Under the pieces are notes generated by a model. The model ran no database searches and was not told the origin of the DNA. It saw nothing but the letters and a program-made list of their open reading frames with translations. From Climacium dendroides (Eukaryota > Streptophyta > Bryopsida > Hypnales > Climaciaceae): a DNA stretch of 64,000 nt. The stretch lies in contig OX467084.1 of assembly GCA_950106755.1 (NCBI GenBank), positions 1,364,001-1,428,000 on the forward strand, given 5' to 3'. Below, piece after piece: positions 37,501 through 48,523 of the stretch (position 1 is the stretch's first letter; each line of letters opens with the position of its first letter). The position numbers were made by a program, and so were the translations under genes.

Positions 37501-38650
37501 GGGATTGTAGTTGGATTCTTGAGCCTTGATAAATTATGAGGACTTAATAATGATTTTCAAATATTAGTGGCAAAATAAATGTTAGTCTTATAGTAGAATT
37601 AGGATCTTGTTTTGAAAAACATTTAATCTTGAATTTATTTTTGAAATTATCTTGAAATTAGTTGTTATCAGAGGTGAAAAAATTATACGTAATTCTGACA
37701 ATATCCTTGTTTGATCAATTTGTGTAGGTAAACTTTTGAAAACTTTGGATCTAAGGAATCTTTTCATTGATACAAGTGGGATGGAGTTGATGTTGAACAT
37801 GGTGAGTTTGACATTGAGGTGTGTCAAAGTTGTTCCTGATACCCTTAAACACTTGAATGAGAATATGCCCAACCTTCAAACATTGGCATTACTTGGGGTA
37901 TTTGGTGCGGAAGGAGGAATTCTTGAATTCCAAGATATGAAAGTACTTTGTTTGGGACTTTCAACTCCAGCTGAAGATGTTGTGATGAAGTGTCCCAATT
38001 TAGAGAAGCTACAATTGAAGATGCAATGTCCAAAAAAACTCATCATCATAGCACGGAATTTGAAATATGTAGCGTTCAATTTGGATGTTATGGAACCTTC
38101 AAAAGTGGAATTGATATCCTTGATTGGGTTAGAAGAGTTATTGTATGGTGCGACAAGTTTTGTGACACTTTCATATCTTGTGGAGAAAAATTCCAAGAAT
38201 CTTAAGAAGGTTTTCTTGGATATCCCTTGCATGGCACTTGCAGAAGATGGAAAGTTTTTGGGTGTATTGAAGGATATTTCATTGCAACTACCAAGTTTCA
38301 GCAAATTACATGAGTGCAAAGAACTAAAAGTGCTAAATGTTGGACCTGGTTTGTGGTATAGTATGGAATCCCAAGTACAAGAAGTACTCTCTACAGAGAG
38401 ATGGCCTTCTATGAGCAGTTTGGTTCTACATATGATACCTCATGACTTGGAAGCAGCCACTTTGGTGCTAAGAAAACTCTTGCGAATTTCTGTGACAAGT
38501 TTGGATGTTTACATACACAAGAGTAGTCCTGTCACAGAAGAACTCATGACTCCAAGAATTGAAGAGATTGTTCGGAGTTGTGACCAAATCATTGATTTCA
38601 AAATTTATTCTTGGCAAAAGAGTTTAAACTTCTCTTGCTTTAGTTTCTGA
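34541..38650 (+). CDS. F-box / leucine-rich-repeat (RNI-like) protein, three exons
   Basis: Proposed exons are 34541-34597, 35687-36320 and 37728-38650. The last two are firm: the donor AACT|GTAAGT and acceptor TTGTGTAG join in frame (ENC-KLLKTLDLRN). Starting at the ATG at 35717 gives 508 aa. Exon 1 (MSSSGKTSSAGDEGAGRLP, donor GTAAGT) joins in frame to a strong acceptor (CTTTCTTCTTTATCAG at 35671-35686), giving 537 aa; this part is inference. In the 537-aa numbering the F-box is about residues 39-80 (LPDYILDNIVNRL, VSSVCREL), a low-complexity GKSFQ/GESFQ repeat is at 97-121, a Ser-rich linker follows, and degenerate LRRs run from about 231 to 500 (LKTLDLRNL, LQTLALLGV, LEKLQLKM). F-box proteins of this type bind SKP1 in SCF ubiquitin ligases while the LRRs select the target. 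The target is unknown. Exons 1-2 are GC-rich, exon 3 AT-rich. Confidence 0.85.
34915..34980. repeat. 66-nt imperfect hairpin with 21-nt arms in the first intron
   Basis: CGGTAAGGCAACAGGGGACTG (34915-34935) can pair with 34960-34980, leaving a 24-base loop, with three to four mismatches. The size resembles a small miRNA precursor, but no expression evidence can be seen here. Confidence 0.4.
35918..35992 (+). repeat. 15-bp coding minisatellite (5 units) in the F-box exon
   Basis: Units GGARAATCTTTTCAA repeat five times without breaking the frame, encoding alternating GKSFQ and GESFQ/GEFFQ between the F-box and the LRR region. The core GAAAA..TTTTC is itself palindromic. Confidence 0.9.
36333..36590. 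repeat. 85-bp tandem repeat (3 units) in the second intron
   Basis: AATCTTTGCAAGGTATCA occurs at 36396, 36481 and 36566, exactly 85 bases apart, with CACATTTTGGTGTT in each unit. It begins just inside the donor site. The rest of the 1.4-kb intron is AT-rich and shows a fragment of repeat family R near 36970. Confidence 0.85.
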
Positions 38651-39053
38651 AAGGTTGAAATTAAATATCAAAGTTTATTGATGGTGAATGTTGATATTGG
38701 GGTAATTTTCCTAAAGAAGTGATTTGGTCTTTCTATTCATAGGATAACAATGGTGGAGAAAAGTGGTGGAATTTTGGGAAATGTAACAACCAATTATCTT
38801 CTCCGAATAGTTTATTGAAGGGAATTACAAGAGTTTTTTGCGAAATGGTTATATATGGTATGAAAGGTCACTTGGAGAAGGTCTTCAAGTGAAGGGGGGA
38901 GTTTAACCAAAGTGCAAAATTTGCATCCATTTTTGGAATCTAAGAAGTATAGTGGGTTGTTACAACCAATTATCTCCTTTATTGCATGGAAATACTTGGA
39001 GTAGGTGAAATGATGGGTTTAATATTTCGCATGGAAAGTAGAAGTGAAGATGT

Positions 39054-39985
39054 GCACATGGACTTTAGTAGTTCAAAGGAAATGTAGGTTTTCAATGGTT
39101 GATTATTGAAGAAATGGACATGGCATTGACAAGACATGGACTTCACAAATGTTGAAGGACATGTGGATCTTTCAATGGTTGATTATTGAAGAAATGGACA
39201 TGGCATTGACAAGACATGGACTTCACAAATGTTGAAGGACATGTGGATCTTTCAATGGTTGATTATTGAAGAAATGGACATGGTGTCAACTAAACGTGAT
39301 GTAGATGTGCACAAGGACTTCACAAATGTTGAAGGACATGTGGATCTTTCAATGGTTGATTATTGAAGAAATGGACATGGTGTCAACAAAACGTGATGTA
39401 GATGTGCGCAAGGACTTCACAAATGTTGAAGGACATGTGGATCTTTCAATGGTTGGTTATTGAAGAAATGGACATGGTGTCAACAAAACGTGATGTAGAT
39501 GTGCGCAAGGACTTCACAAATGTTGAAGGACATGTGGATCTTTCAATGGTTGGTTATTGAAGAAATGGACATGGTGTCAACAAAACGTGATGTAGATGTG
39601 CGCAAGGACTTCACAAATGTTGAAGGACATGTGGATCTTTCAATGGTTGGTTATTGAAGAAATGGACATGGTGTCAACAAAACGTGATGTAGATGTGCGC
39701 AAGGACTTCACAAATGTTGAAGGACATGTGGATCTTTCAATGGTTGATTATTGAAGAAGTGGACATGGTGTCAACAAAACGTGATGTAGATGTGCGCAAA
39801 GACTTCACAAATGTTGAAGGACATGTGGATCTTTCAATGATTGATTATTGAAGAAATGGACATGGTGTCAACAAAACGTGATGTAGATGTGCGCAAGGAC
39901 TTCACAAATGTTGAAGGACATGTGGATCTTTCAATGGTTGATTATTGAAGAAATAGACATGGCCTCCACAAGATGTGATGTAGAT
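39054..39985. repeat. 80/97-bp minisatellite downstream of the F-box gene (10 units)
   Basis: TTCAATGGTTGATTATTGAA or a close variant occurs at 39091, 39171 and 39251 (80-bp spacing), then at 39348, 39445, 39542, 39639, 39736, 39833 and 39930 (97-bp spacing). The longer unit differs by a 17-base extension around AACGTGATGTAGATGTGC. Units in the 97-bp block are nearly identical. It begins about 400 bp after the stop codon and may lie in the 3' UTR. Neither period keeps a reading frame. Confidence 0.95.
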
Positions 39986-40777
39986 ACAAGTTTCATGATC
40001 ATTGAAGGGAATGTAGAAGTTGTCATTTGAGATATTGTAACAATTGGAGATTTTGAAATCTTAGATGTAATGATTAGAGAAGTGGCAAAATTACTTTAAA
40101 TGTTCTTTGTTTGATAGGAATATGAGTGTTTAGTTGAATTGTTTAGTCTTTAAATTTTAGAAAGAAGTTACCAAAATTGGTGAAATGAGTTTCAACCTTT
40201 TTGGCTTTCGAGGTGCTAGTTGCTAGATACTAAGATGAAACTATCTATCTATGTACGTGAATATAATTTGACATTATGACCTACAATCATAATGACCTTG
40301 GTGTATGCTACTTATTTATTATCTTTGTTTGTAGTTTTTTTACACTAGTATATGCACCTATGAATATCTATTGTTTGTATCATTTTTCATCATAACCTTG
40401 ACAAGGATTTTAAAAGATCTAAGATTGTAATAGTTTATTTGATGAAATTTTTAATATTATTGTTAAAAAAAAAGTATTTGAAATTGGTATTTGCAATATG
40501 GAAATTAGCAAAACCTTTTTGGATGCAAACATTGTAGAATGTGTTTTAATCCTAGAAGGGCATGAAAGCCCTTTGTGGCCATATAGTATATTGTAAATAT
40601 GGTGGTATGTGGCCAAAAAACATTGACAAAATATTGTTCAATACAAAGGAAGTCAATAATTATGGTAGTATGTAAATAACAATGTATCATAATTTATATT
40701 GTAAACCACAATTGAAGAGTTGTAAGGTTGAATAAGGTTGTATAGAGGGACCCCAACGATGCTACGGCCATTTTTTG
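39986..40777. other. No gene seen
   Basis: AT-rich sequence after the minisatellite. Its first part is a diverged unit edge. The frames on the minus strand at 40419-40690 have no motif. Confidence 0.4.
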
Positions 40778-40985
40778 GTCGATGAATGACAAAAAATCCT
40801 TGTATATAGGATAGAAGTGCAACTATTTATCTTTAAAATTTTGTATGAAAAAGGGAGGTCTTTCATAGTAGTTTGACTTCCATTAAGTGCTTTTGCATTT
40901 TTTTAAACCAATTATTTATACACTCTCAAAAGGGATGATTTCTACAATCACTTGCTCATCCTTTAATACCTAAATGCTCATAGCT
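40778..40985 (+). repeat. Dispersed repeat family R
   Basis: Contains GATGAATGACAAAAAATCC and AGAAGTGCAACTATTTATC as in the other copies, and the GGAGGTCTTTCATAGTAGTTTGACTTCC block. Confidence 0.55.
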
Positions 40986-41744
40986 TGTTTTGAATTTTTT
41001 TGAATTTTTTCTAAATTGAACAAATAGTCAACATTTTGATAAGTTGTATTGATTTTTTTAATTTGTACTTGAACAAATTCAAACTAGACATGTTAGAAAT
41101 TACATAGGAAAAAAAATACAACAATATCACTTATGAATTGAAAGATTATAATATCTTATCATCAAGGTGTTAAAACTATAAAAATCTTTTAGCTCTCTTT
41201 TTGTATACTAAATCTAAAAAGTTGGTCACCAAAAAAATACGAGGTTAAACGGCCTAATACGCATAATTCCAATCAATTTTTGGCTTTTCAAAATCTACTC
41301 TACAATTTTTTTAAATGAATTTTTAATGTGATTTTTTCTTGAAGATCTAGTGTATTTGAGGCTCATTCCAAGAGCCCTCAACACTATGGAAAGTCAAAAT
41401 TACAATGGACATCCTTGCACAAAATCTTGAATAGAAAAATCATAATCATTTATTTCTTTTAAATCAGATTTTTGATGCTAAAACTAGACTTCAAAAAGAA
41501 TTTGTCAAAAATAGAAATTATTAAAAATAGAAATTTAGTTGGATATTATTTAACTTTAAAGTATTGTCGACATTAGAATTTGATGCTTCAAGTATTTAGA
41601 GGTTAGCGGTTAAAGAAAAGGAGATAGGTTAAAGGCTAGTTTCCATACATTATAAAATTTTATAAATGTTTTTTTTATGTTAATGGCTATTCAAAAAGAA
41701 TTCCAAAATTCATAGGTGAACAATTAGGATATCATTTGAAATAA

Positions 41745-42644
41745 CCCTTAAAGTCCCAAAGTCCCTGCGAGGGACTCTTGGGATTTCAAGTAGGCTCATG
41801 TAATCTCAATTTTTGACATGATTTTTTGAAACTTTTAAAAAAAATAGGAAATCAAATAAGCTTTCTAGTCATATAATTTATATTTCAATTGGTGCTTGCA
41901 AACAAAAGTTATGCCACTATGAATCCAAAAACAACTCGAAGGTCAGCCCTAAAAAAATCACAAAAAATTGAATTAAATTTTTTTCTCAAAGATTATATTT
42001 TTGTCTACATCTAAAGCTTTGATTCATTCTATTTGGACTAGTAATGAGAAAGTTACGAACAATCTTGATTTTCAAACAAACTAAGTATCTTCTTAAAAAA
42101 ATAACTTACAAACTTCATTTTTTAATGCAATTTTAATAATTTTTCAAATAAAATTGTTAGGCAAGGTGAATTTTGTTTGCTAGAATAATCTCATTGTTGG
42201 GATTATTGTGTTGCAATTTCATCTTAGAGTTGGTTATTCCTTCAATTTTGAACCTACTTCTACTTGACAATTTTTTAATGAGTGAAAATTAAGTGTTTTT
42301 ATGTTGAATTTTTTCTCCTAGATTCTCAACTCAATTCTTCAACATAAAAGATTAGAAAATCAAAACCAATAGTTCAAAAATTTTAAGTTAAGAAGATTCA
42401 AAGCTAAAAATCTAGCCAATCATGGTGTAAGAAAAGCTTGTTTTCTTCACTTTGAATGCAAATAGCTTGCAATTTATGCAGTCAAAGTTTCCGAAACTTT
42501 TCCACGCATTTTTGTACTAGTGTAGTACAAGATCTTGCAGTTAGATATTTTTTTTAAGATAGTAATTGAAGTTTTTTTCTCTTTGCAATAGAAATGATAG
42601 TTTTGAGTAGGTTTTGATGGAAAAAAGCCTTGGAACTTTAGGGA
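41745..42644 (+). mobile_element. TTAA family copy (900 bp)
   Basis: CCCTTAAAGTCCCAAAG on the left after ATAA (mutated TTAA) and AACTTTAGGGA on the right before CTAA. The sub-terminal palindrome (GTCCCTGCGAGGGAC) and the block GAGAAAGTTACGAACAATCTT are those of the family. Confidence 0.65.
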
Positions 42645-42648
42645 CTAA

Positions 42649-43853
42649 TTATGATTTAAAAAGTGTAATTCAAAAAATTTGTAAATCTATGGAATGTTTT
42701 ACATAGCTTGAATTTGAGTATCTACTTATTCCAATATTTTTGGGGCATGTTTTTGGAATAGTGTTTGGAAATGACAATATTTTGATTAATCCTTTAGGTC
42801 TCAAGGGATTACAAATTGTTTTTTGAAAAATTGAAATAATTTATACTTTAAGAAAAATTGGGAGAATTAGGAAATGGAGATTGTTAATTTATTTGAATTA
42901 GAGTAATGAAATTTAGAAAATACAATTGAATGCAATAATTATCTAGAATTGTACATGGGTATGTTTGTTGGTCTCTACATAATACATGCAATATATAGAA
43001 ATAGTTATAGAAGACGTATTCCTTTTGCATTGTAAACAACATTAGCTTTTTTGTAGTGGTGGTGGTGGGAAGTCAAACACAAAGATGGCACAAGCAGAAA
43101 GGCACCTTTTGGAAAGGTCATAGTAAAGAAAAATGACATATTATATTGTATATAATAACATTTTCAATACTTTTATGTATTATGGTCATCAATATGTTTT
43201 TTCCTAATCTTTTTTCATCTCCAATTGCATGTAGACACCAACTTCAATTACTCCTAAATGTAAGTGTTGATTAGTTACAAAAGAAGTACAACTAAATTTG
43301 TCTCAATTTTGAGAAAAAGATTTTGTATATGCCCCTGCCGATTGCTTATACATTGAATTTGTATTTTCAAAGTTTATTGCTTTGTATAAACTATGAAAAC
43401 AATGTTGACCAAATCCCAAGGTCTTCAAAATAAATCATTTATGAGGATATTAGTATTGCACGCTTCTATTTGCACAATTTACTTAATTTATGTCAATATC
43501 AACAATATTGTTTACATCGTCAATAAACTCTAATTTCTTGCAATTTTAACGGGGGATTGCCCTAATTTTTTGGACACCCATATTCTTTCATTCGTTCTCC
43601 AATTTAATACAATTACTTTCTGACTTCAACTCTTCTATCTTTAATAATCCTACATTTACTATAGATTTTATTCATATTCTTGCTCTAATAAAAAACAACT
43701 TAAAGGGTAAAATGCAATTTGTGTCAAACCAAGCCAATATTCCTTAATACCTTTCAATGATTCCAAGGCTTGTTGCACAATCGGGTCTTGCATGCTACAA
43801 TTAATTTCTTTTAGATTTTCCAGCTAGAGTCTATTATTGCCACCAATTGATCC

Positions 43854-43860
<7 letters not shown>
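42649..43860. other. No gene seen
   Basis: AT-rich sequence without coding character. No repeat ends recognised. Confidence 0.4.

Positions 43861-43913
<53 letters not shown>
43861..43913. repeat. (AT)n microsatellite
   Basis: Uninterrupted AT dinucleotide run. Confidence 0.95.
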
Positions 43914-43914
<1 letters not shown>

Positions 43915-44310
43915 TTTGCAAACTAAAAACAACTATAGAAGTTTCTTCACAATCCAATCTTACGTAAAATAATTATATACCTTTAAAGAACAAGCAACAA
44001 CTTTGTCCCTATAGCATTGGCTTGCTTTTCAATACTCAAACTTTTTCATTTGTAGCATTTGTGGCATTTCTTTGTAAGAGTAGAATCTTCTTCCATTTGG
44101 TCCAAAATCCATATAATATGAAAATGTGCATTATGTATTAGATTCTTACATGATGGGACATTCAATGTACAACAACAATACATAGTAAAGATTTTGGATG
44201 CATTGTTGGTTTGGGTATACTTCCCCTACTACCAACTAAACTCTAAAGTTTGGTTAGGTATTCAAATAGTGCCAAGCCTCAATCATCTTGTTGTTTGAAT
44301 TGGAATTTGC

Positions 44311-44850
44311 TACATATAAGGTAAATGTGCCTATGACAAACAAATCACCTATGATAGACACTAAGGAAATGACCCATTAGAATCTCACATTGACCTATGA
44401 CCAAAAAAAATTATAAATGACATTAGGACTTCATTAGGTTGACTAGTGGTTAGAATCAATGCCTTGGATAATGGTGACGGAGTTATTAGTGACTGTTTTA
44501 AAAACTTTTATTTTTCAATGTAAATTCATCGAAATAAGTGATTTTTTTATTCCTTCATGTTGTGACTTGGGTGGGGGAGAATTAGACCAGTGCCTCCGGC
44601 GAGACGTTATCTACCCTTTTGGCTCCACCAGCTGCCCGGGAGGCACGGGCTCCCTTCCTCCGTTCCTTCCTCCGTCCCCTCCGTTCGTCCCCTCCGTTCG
44701 TCCCAGTCGGTCTCGTTGTCCGTGCTGTTGTATTCTAGTCTGGTTTGTGTTCTTGCTTCTGTTGCTCCCCAGGCCGCTTGCGGCTGGGGTTTATGTTCTC
44801 TTTTTTTCTTGCAGTAAAGGTATTCTTTGCTTGTGTCAAAAAATGTATAT
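44311..44850 (+). repeat. Foldback fragment followed by a SINE-like, GC-rich retroposon
   Basis: 44311-44403 resembles the GCCTATGACA foldback at 4.7 kb. From about 44450 a GC-rich body (CTCCGTTC/CCTCCGTTCGTCC short tandem units near 44655-44705) ends in a T-rich tail and CTTGTGTCAAAAAATG. The overlapping 132-, 75- and 96-aa frames come from this composition. Confidence 0.35.
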
Positions 44851-44929
44851 ATATTAAAAGTCTGAGCAGACAAAACATATGACAAACACACCGGCACTCC
44901 AGTGAATCAAAAGTATAAAGTAGTAATTA

Positions 44930-45875
44930 TTTGTCTCGATCACCCAGTCAATTCACCCTATCTTCTTCCTTCCCTTATCGATTCAACCTGATCGAAACCC
45001 AGTTCCCGACCCCACAATCAATTATTTAACTTATATTCTTTTGGGAGGCCCTGTGACAGCTTAGAATTGGTCATGATCGATCTCAGGTGTTCGTGGTGCT
45101 CATTCTCCAACTCAACCTTTCCAAAATGGGCTGGAACGTACCTCAGAGGGTGTGCACAAATTAATGGACGAGAATTAATGTATCCCTGCAGTTAATTTGC
45201 ATCTGAGTACTTGTGTCAAGTTCAACGGTTAAGCTTAATACTGCAAAGAAATGTTTCTGCTCTACAATGGACACCAGGAAATAATATATAATGACAAATT
45301 CGCAACCCCGGTGCGCTAGCTTTCGGGGTCTCCAGAAACGGCTTGGTATGTACTTTCGATCCCAGACTTCAGTCTCCAGGTCTCCACCGCAGTCAGCACC
45401 GACGCCCTGTGGCCGCCATCTCTGAATTGCTGCAAGCAGCAGAATACAGAATGTAGTTGGAGACTCGATCTCAAACCCTAAACCTTCGTCACAGTTGGAC
45501 TTTTCATACAGTTGGTCTTCACAGTGACCCCTCCCATGCCAGTACGTCTCCCCGCAACTCCCTCCATAGCCACCCTCTGCCCTGGAACATCACAGGGAGC
45601 TTATTCATGTCTTCTCCGATGCTCCCAGGGGAATCGTAGAGGTTCCCCCGTGAGCTTCCCTGCGGTGCCCTTTTTTTTCCCTGCCTTCCCGAACCCCAGC
45701 TTTTCTGCCCGAGGTATGACCACGGAAATGGAGGCCACGCGGGTACCCACCCTGACCCCCATAACCGGTCTGGGTGCTACAGGCATTCCATACCCTCCTC
45801 CCGTTGTCTCAGATTGTTGCATCCCATCCACCAGGTTTCTTGTTATGTATGTCAAGAGTTTTTTTTCCACTTGAC
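44930..45875. other. GC-rich island, unassigned
   Basis: Base composition is clearly GC-richer than the flanks. Frames on both strands reach 120 aa (45512-45874 plus) and 89 aa (45601-45870 minus) without recognisable domains. The edges are sharp, which suggests an inserted repeat or an old gene fragment. Confidence 0.3.
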
Positions 45876-46294
45876 AGTTCCAACAAATCAGTGGAAAAGA
45901 AAATTAAAAATCACTATAAAGATTTGACCATACCAATGGAATTGGCATAAATGCTTGGGTCTTCACAATAAATTTTGGGGCAATTATCCTAAACCCTAAT
46001 TTCAAATGTTTGTATTTTCAACCTAAATTTTGTTGGTTTTTTGAACCCTTGAACCACATGCTAGCACATATTGTTGTCATTCTTGTCCCAATGCATTCAA
46101 ATCCCAATTCCTCACATTCGTCCCTTTTTGTCCATATCCAAATTCATTCTAAAACTCTGGCTACCAATGAGAAAGTGTCAAAATCGACCAAAAAGTGGTT
46201 GATAGGTCCTTAATGGATTATTCCTTAAACGATGGTTTGTGTAAATCATCCATTTTGGTTACCTTGTGAATCATTATTTTAAAAATATCGAGAT

Positions 46295-46435
46295 GTATTC
46301 ATTGGACGTCAAACTATTGTAGAAGATCTCCTCTTATCACACAAAATGGAGGATGAATTGTTGCACTTTTGTCCCACAGTGAAAAATTCTTTGTCACTCA
46401 TTGGATGTTTTGTATTTGCGGTGGCATTTATGGGT
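46295..46435 (-). repeat. Dispersed repeat family R
   Basis: Contains GGATGAATTGTTGCACTTTTG and TTTGTCACTCATTGGATG, the shared blocks of the family, in the orientation of the 5.2-kb copy. Confidence 0.55.
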
Positions 46436-47159
46436 TATAGCTGAGGAGTCTTAGACCCTACTACCAATTTATGTTACAATATTGTTTTTGGACTGAAAGC
46501 CAACTTTAAATAATATACTTTAGTTCTCCCATAGGCAATGATTTGGGCACAAATCAATATAATATTTTATAAAACTTGAAAGTATCACATGTTTATGTGT
46601 TGTTTGTTTTGATTGGTGTTCTGTATAGAATAGTGAAGTTAGTTATAGAACACATAAAATTCTTAAAGTGAATTTTTATGAACCACTCTGTAAAAAGAGA
46701 AATGGAATCGGCATTTGTACTAAACCCTTTCATAATTCATATTGTTAGGACTTTCATAAAATCAATTACAAATTTTTGAAGTTAAAAAACATTGGAAAAA
46801 AGGAATTGACCAATTCTCTATTTTTATAAATAAATATATATTTTACCAATATATTTAACACATTTTAGCCTTGTACATGTAAATTACTTCATGAAAACTT
46901 CGTAGTGGTTGCCAACTTAATTGAAATACAACAATAATTGATGATGAAGTTTTATCATTCTTTATCCAAAAATTCTTTGAAGACATCTCACGAATTACCA
47001 AAATACTTCAAATAGTATGAAAATAAAAGTAGTGAACATCATGGATTAGATTATGTACACTAAGAGAAATTTAATTTTAAAAAATTCAAAAATATTGTAT
47101 TATGAGCTTTGGAGATGCCATCTTCACAGTGTCATGCTATATCTTTTCCTTTGAGAAAG

Positions 47160-47470
47160 GTTTTTTTTTTTAGTAGAGATCTCCCGGACCATGTGCCTCT
47201 CAGTTGCATGCTTGGTATTGTTGAAAAGCCCTCGGCATGAAGGGGTGCACAAGCTTGGTTTGGTGAAGTTTGGACCTAGAGCGGAAAAGTTATTGATTTT
47301 CAAAGTACTTTTTAGTTGAAACATTAGAAAATTTATTTTATTTTGAGATCTCTTGGATTGTGCATTTCCTGATCGAGTTCTTAGTACCATCGGAAAGCCC
47401 TCAGCAACGGGCTCAATTTCATGAAGTTTGGACCTAAGGTACAAAAGTTATTGATTTTCAAAGTACTTTA
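47160..47470. repeat. Tandem duplication of about 170 bp
   Basis: GAAGTTTGGACCTA and TTATTGATTTTCAAAGTACTT occur at about 47265-47310 and again at 47428-47468, preceded each time by GAGATCTC and AAGCCCTC. The 106-aa minus frame at 47124-47444 spans it and is probably not a gene. Confidence 0.6.
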
Positions 47471-47592
47471 TGAGTTAAGAAATTAAGAAATTATGTTTAA
47501 TTATACTTGAGGAGATTGAGGAGGGCGCAACCATCACTTTTAACATCCCAATGGTTGTGGCAAAGGCGTAGGGCAAACTAGTAGGATATTAA

Positions 47593-48519
47593 CCCCAAAA
47601 GGATCAAAGCCTTGATTTTACCAAAAAACACTTAAAACTACCATTTCTATAGCAAAGAGTAAAAGAATTTGAAAATTGTTTTCTTTACACATCTTATCGT
47701 AGGATCTTACACCTCACTAGTATGAAAACAGGTGGAAAAATTTCAGAATTTTTGACTGCACATATTGCAAGATAATTGTGTTAAAAGTGAAAAAAACAAA
47801 TTTTTCAACACATTATGGGACTAGATTTTTTTACTTTGAACCTTCTTAACTTTAATTATTTGCACCACAAAGTTTTGAGCTTTAAATCTTTATAGTGGAG
47901 AATTGAGTTGAGAATCTAGGATAATAAAAAAGAATCCAAAAAAACTTAATTCTTATTCTTTAAAAAATTGTTAAGTAGAAGTAGGTACAAGATAGAAGGA
48001 AAATTTAAATTATTAATATTTCTTATGTGCAATTAAAATGCACTAATCCCTATGGTGAGATTGTTTTAGCAAGAAAACTACACCATCTAAAACTTTTTCT
48101 TTCTTAAAATTGAAAAAATTGCATTAAAAAATGAATGCTACAATTTATAATTTCAAGAACATGCTCTAATTGCTCGAAAAAGAAGATTGTCCATAACTTT
48201 CTCATAACAAATCCAAATGGAATGAATCAAAGCTTTCCATGCAGAAAAAAATATAATTGATAAGAGAAAAAAAGAAATTTTGAAAAATTCAAATTTTTGA
48301 GATTTTTTTCTTGCAACCGCTCCCCCCTTCTTCCTTGTTTGTGTTGTTTTGGGCATAACTTCTGTTTCTGGGCACTAATTGGAAAAAAAATTATATTCCC
48401 ATGAAGCTAATCAGTTTTCCTATGTTAAAAAAAATTCAAAAATCAAGACAAAATTGAGACCATAGGTACCTACCCAAAATCCCACTTTTCCCCTGAAGGG
48501 ACAAATGGTCTTTTAGGGG
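47593..48519 (-). mobile_element. TTAA family, intact-looking inverted copy (927 bp)
   Basis: CCCCAAAAGGATC on one side and CCCCTAAAAGACC (reversed) on the other, each directly bordered by TTAA (47589-47592 and 48520-48523). The interior aligns in reverse with the copies at 27.5, 28.7 and 41.7 kb. Confidence 0.75.
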
Positions 48520-48523
48520 TTAA

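Noticed and set aside
44459..44897. Frames of 75-132 aa around 44.7 kb
   Set aside because: Short CT-rich tandem words create open frames on both strands; the sequence ends in a retroposon-like tail.
45512..45874. 120-aa Pro-rich frame in the 45-kb GC island
   Set aside because: No domain, competing frame on the other strand, no splice signals; left as an unassigned island.
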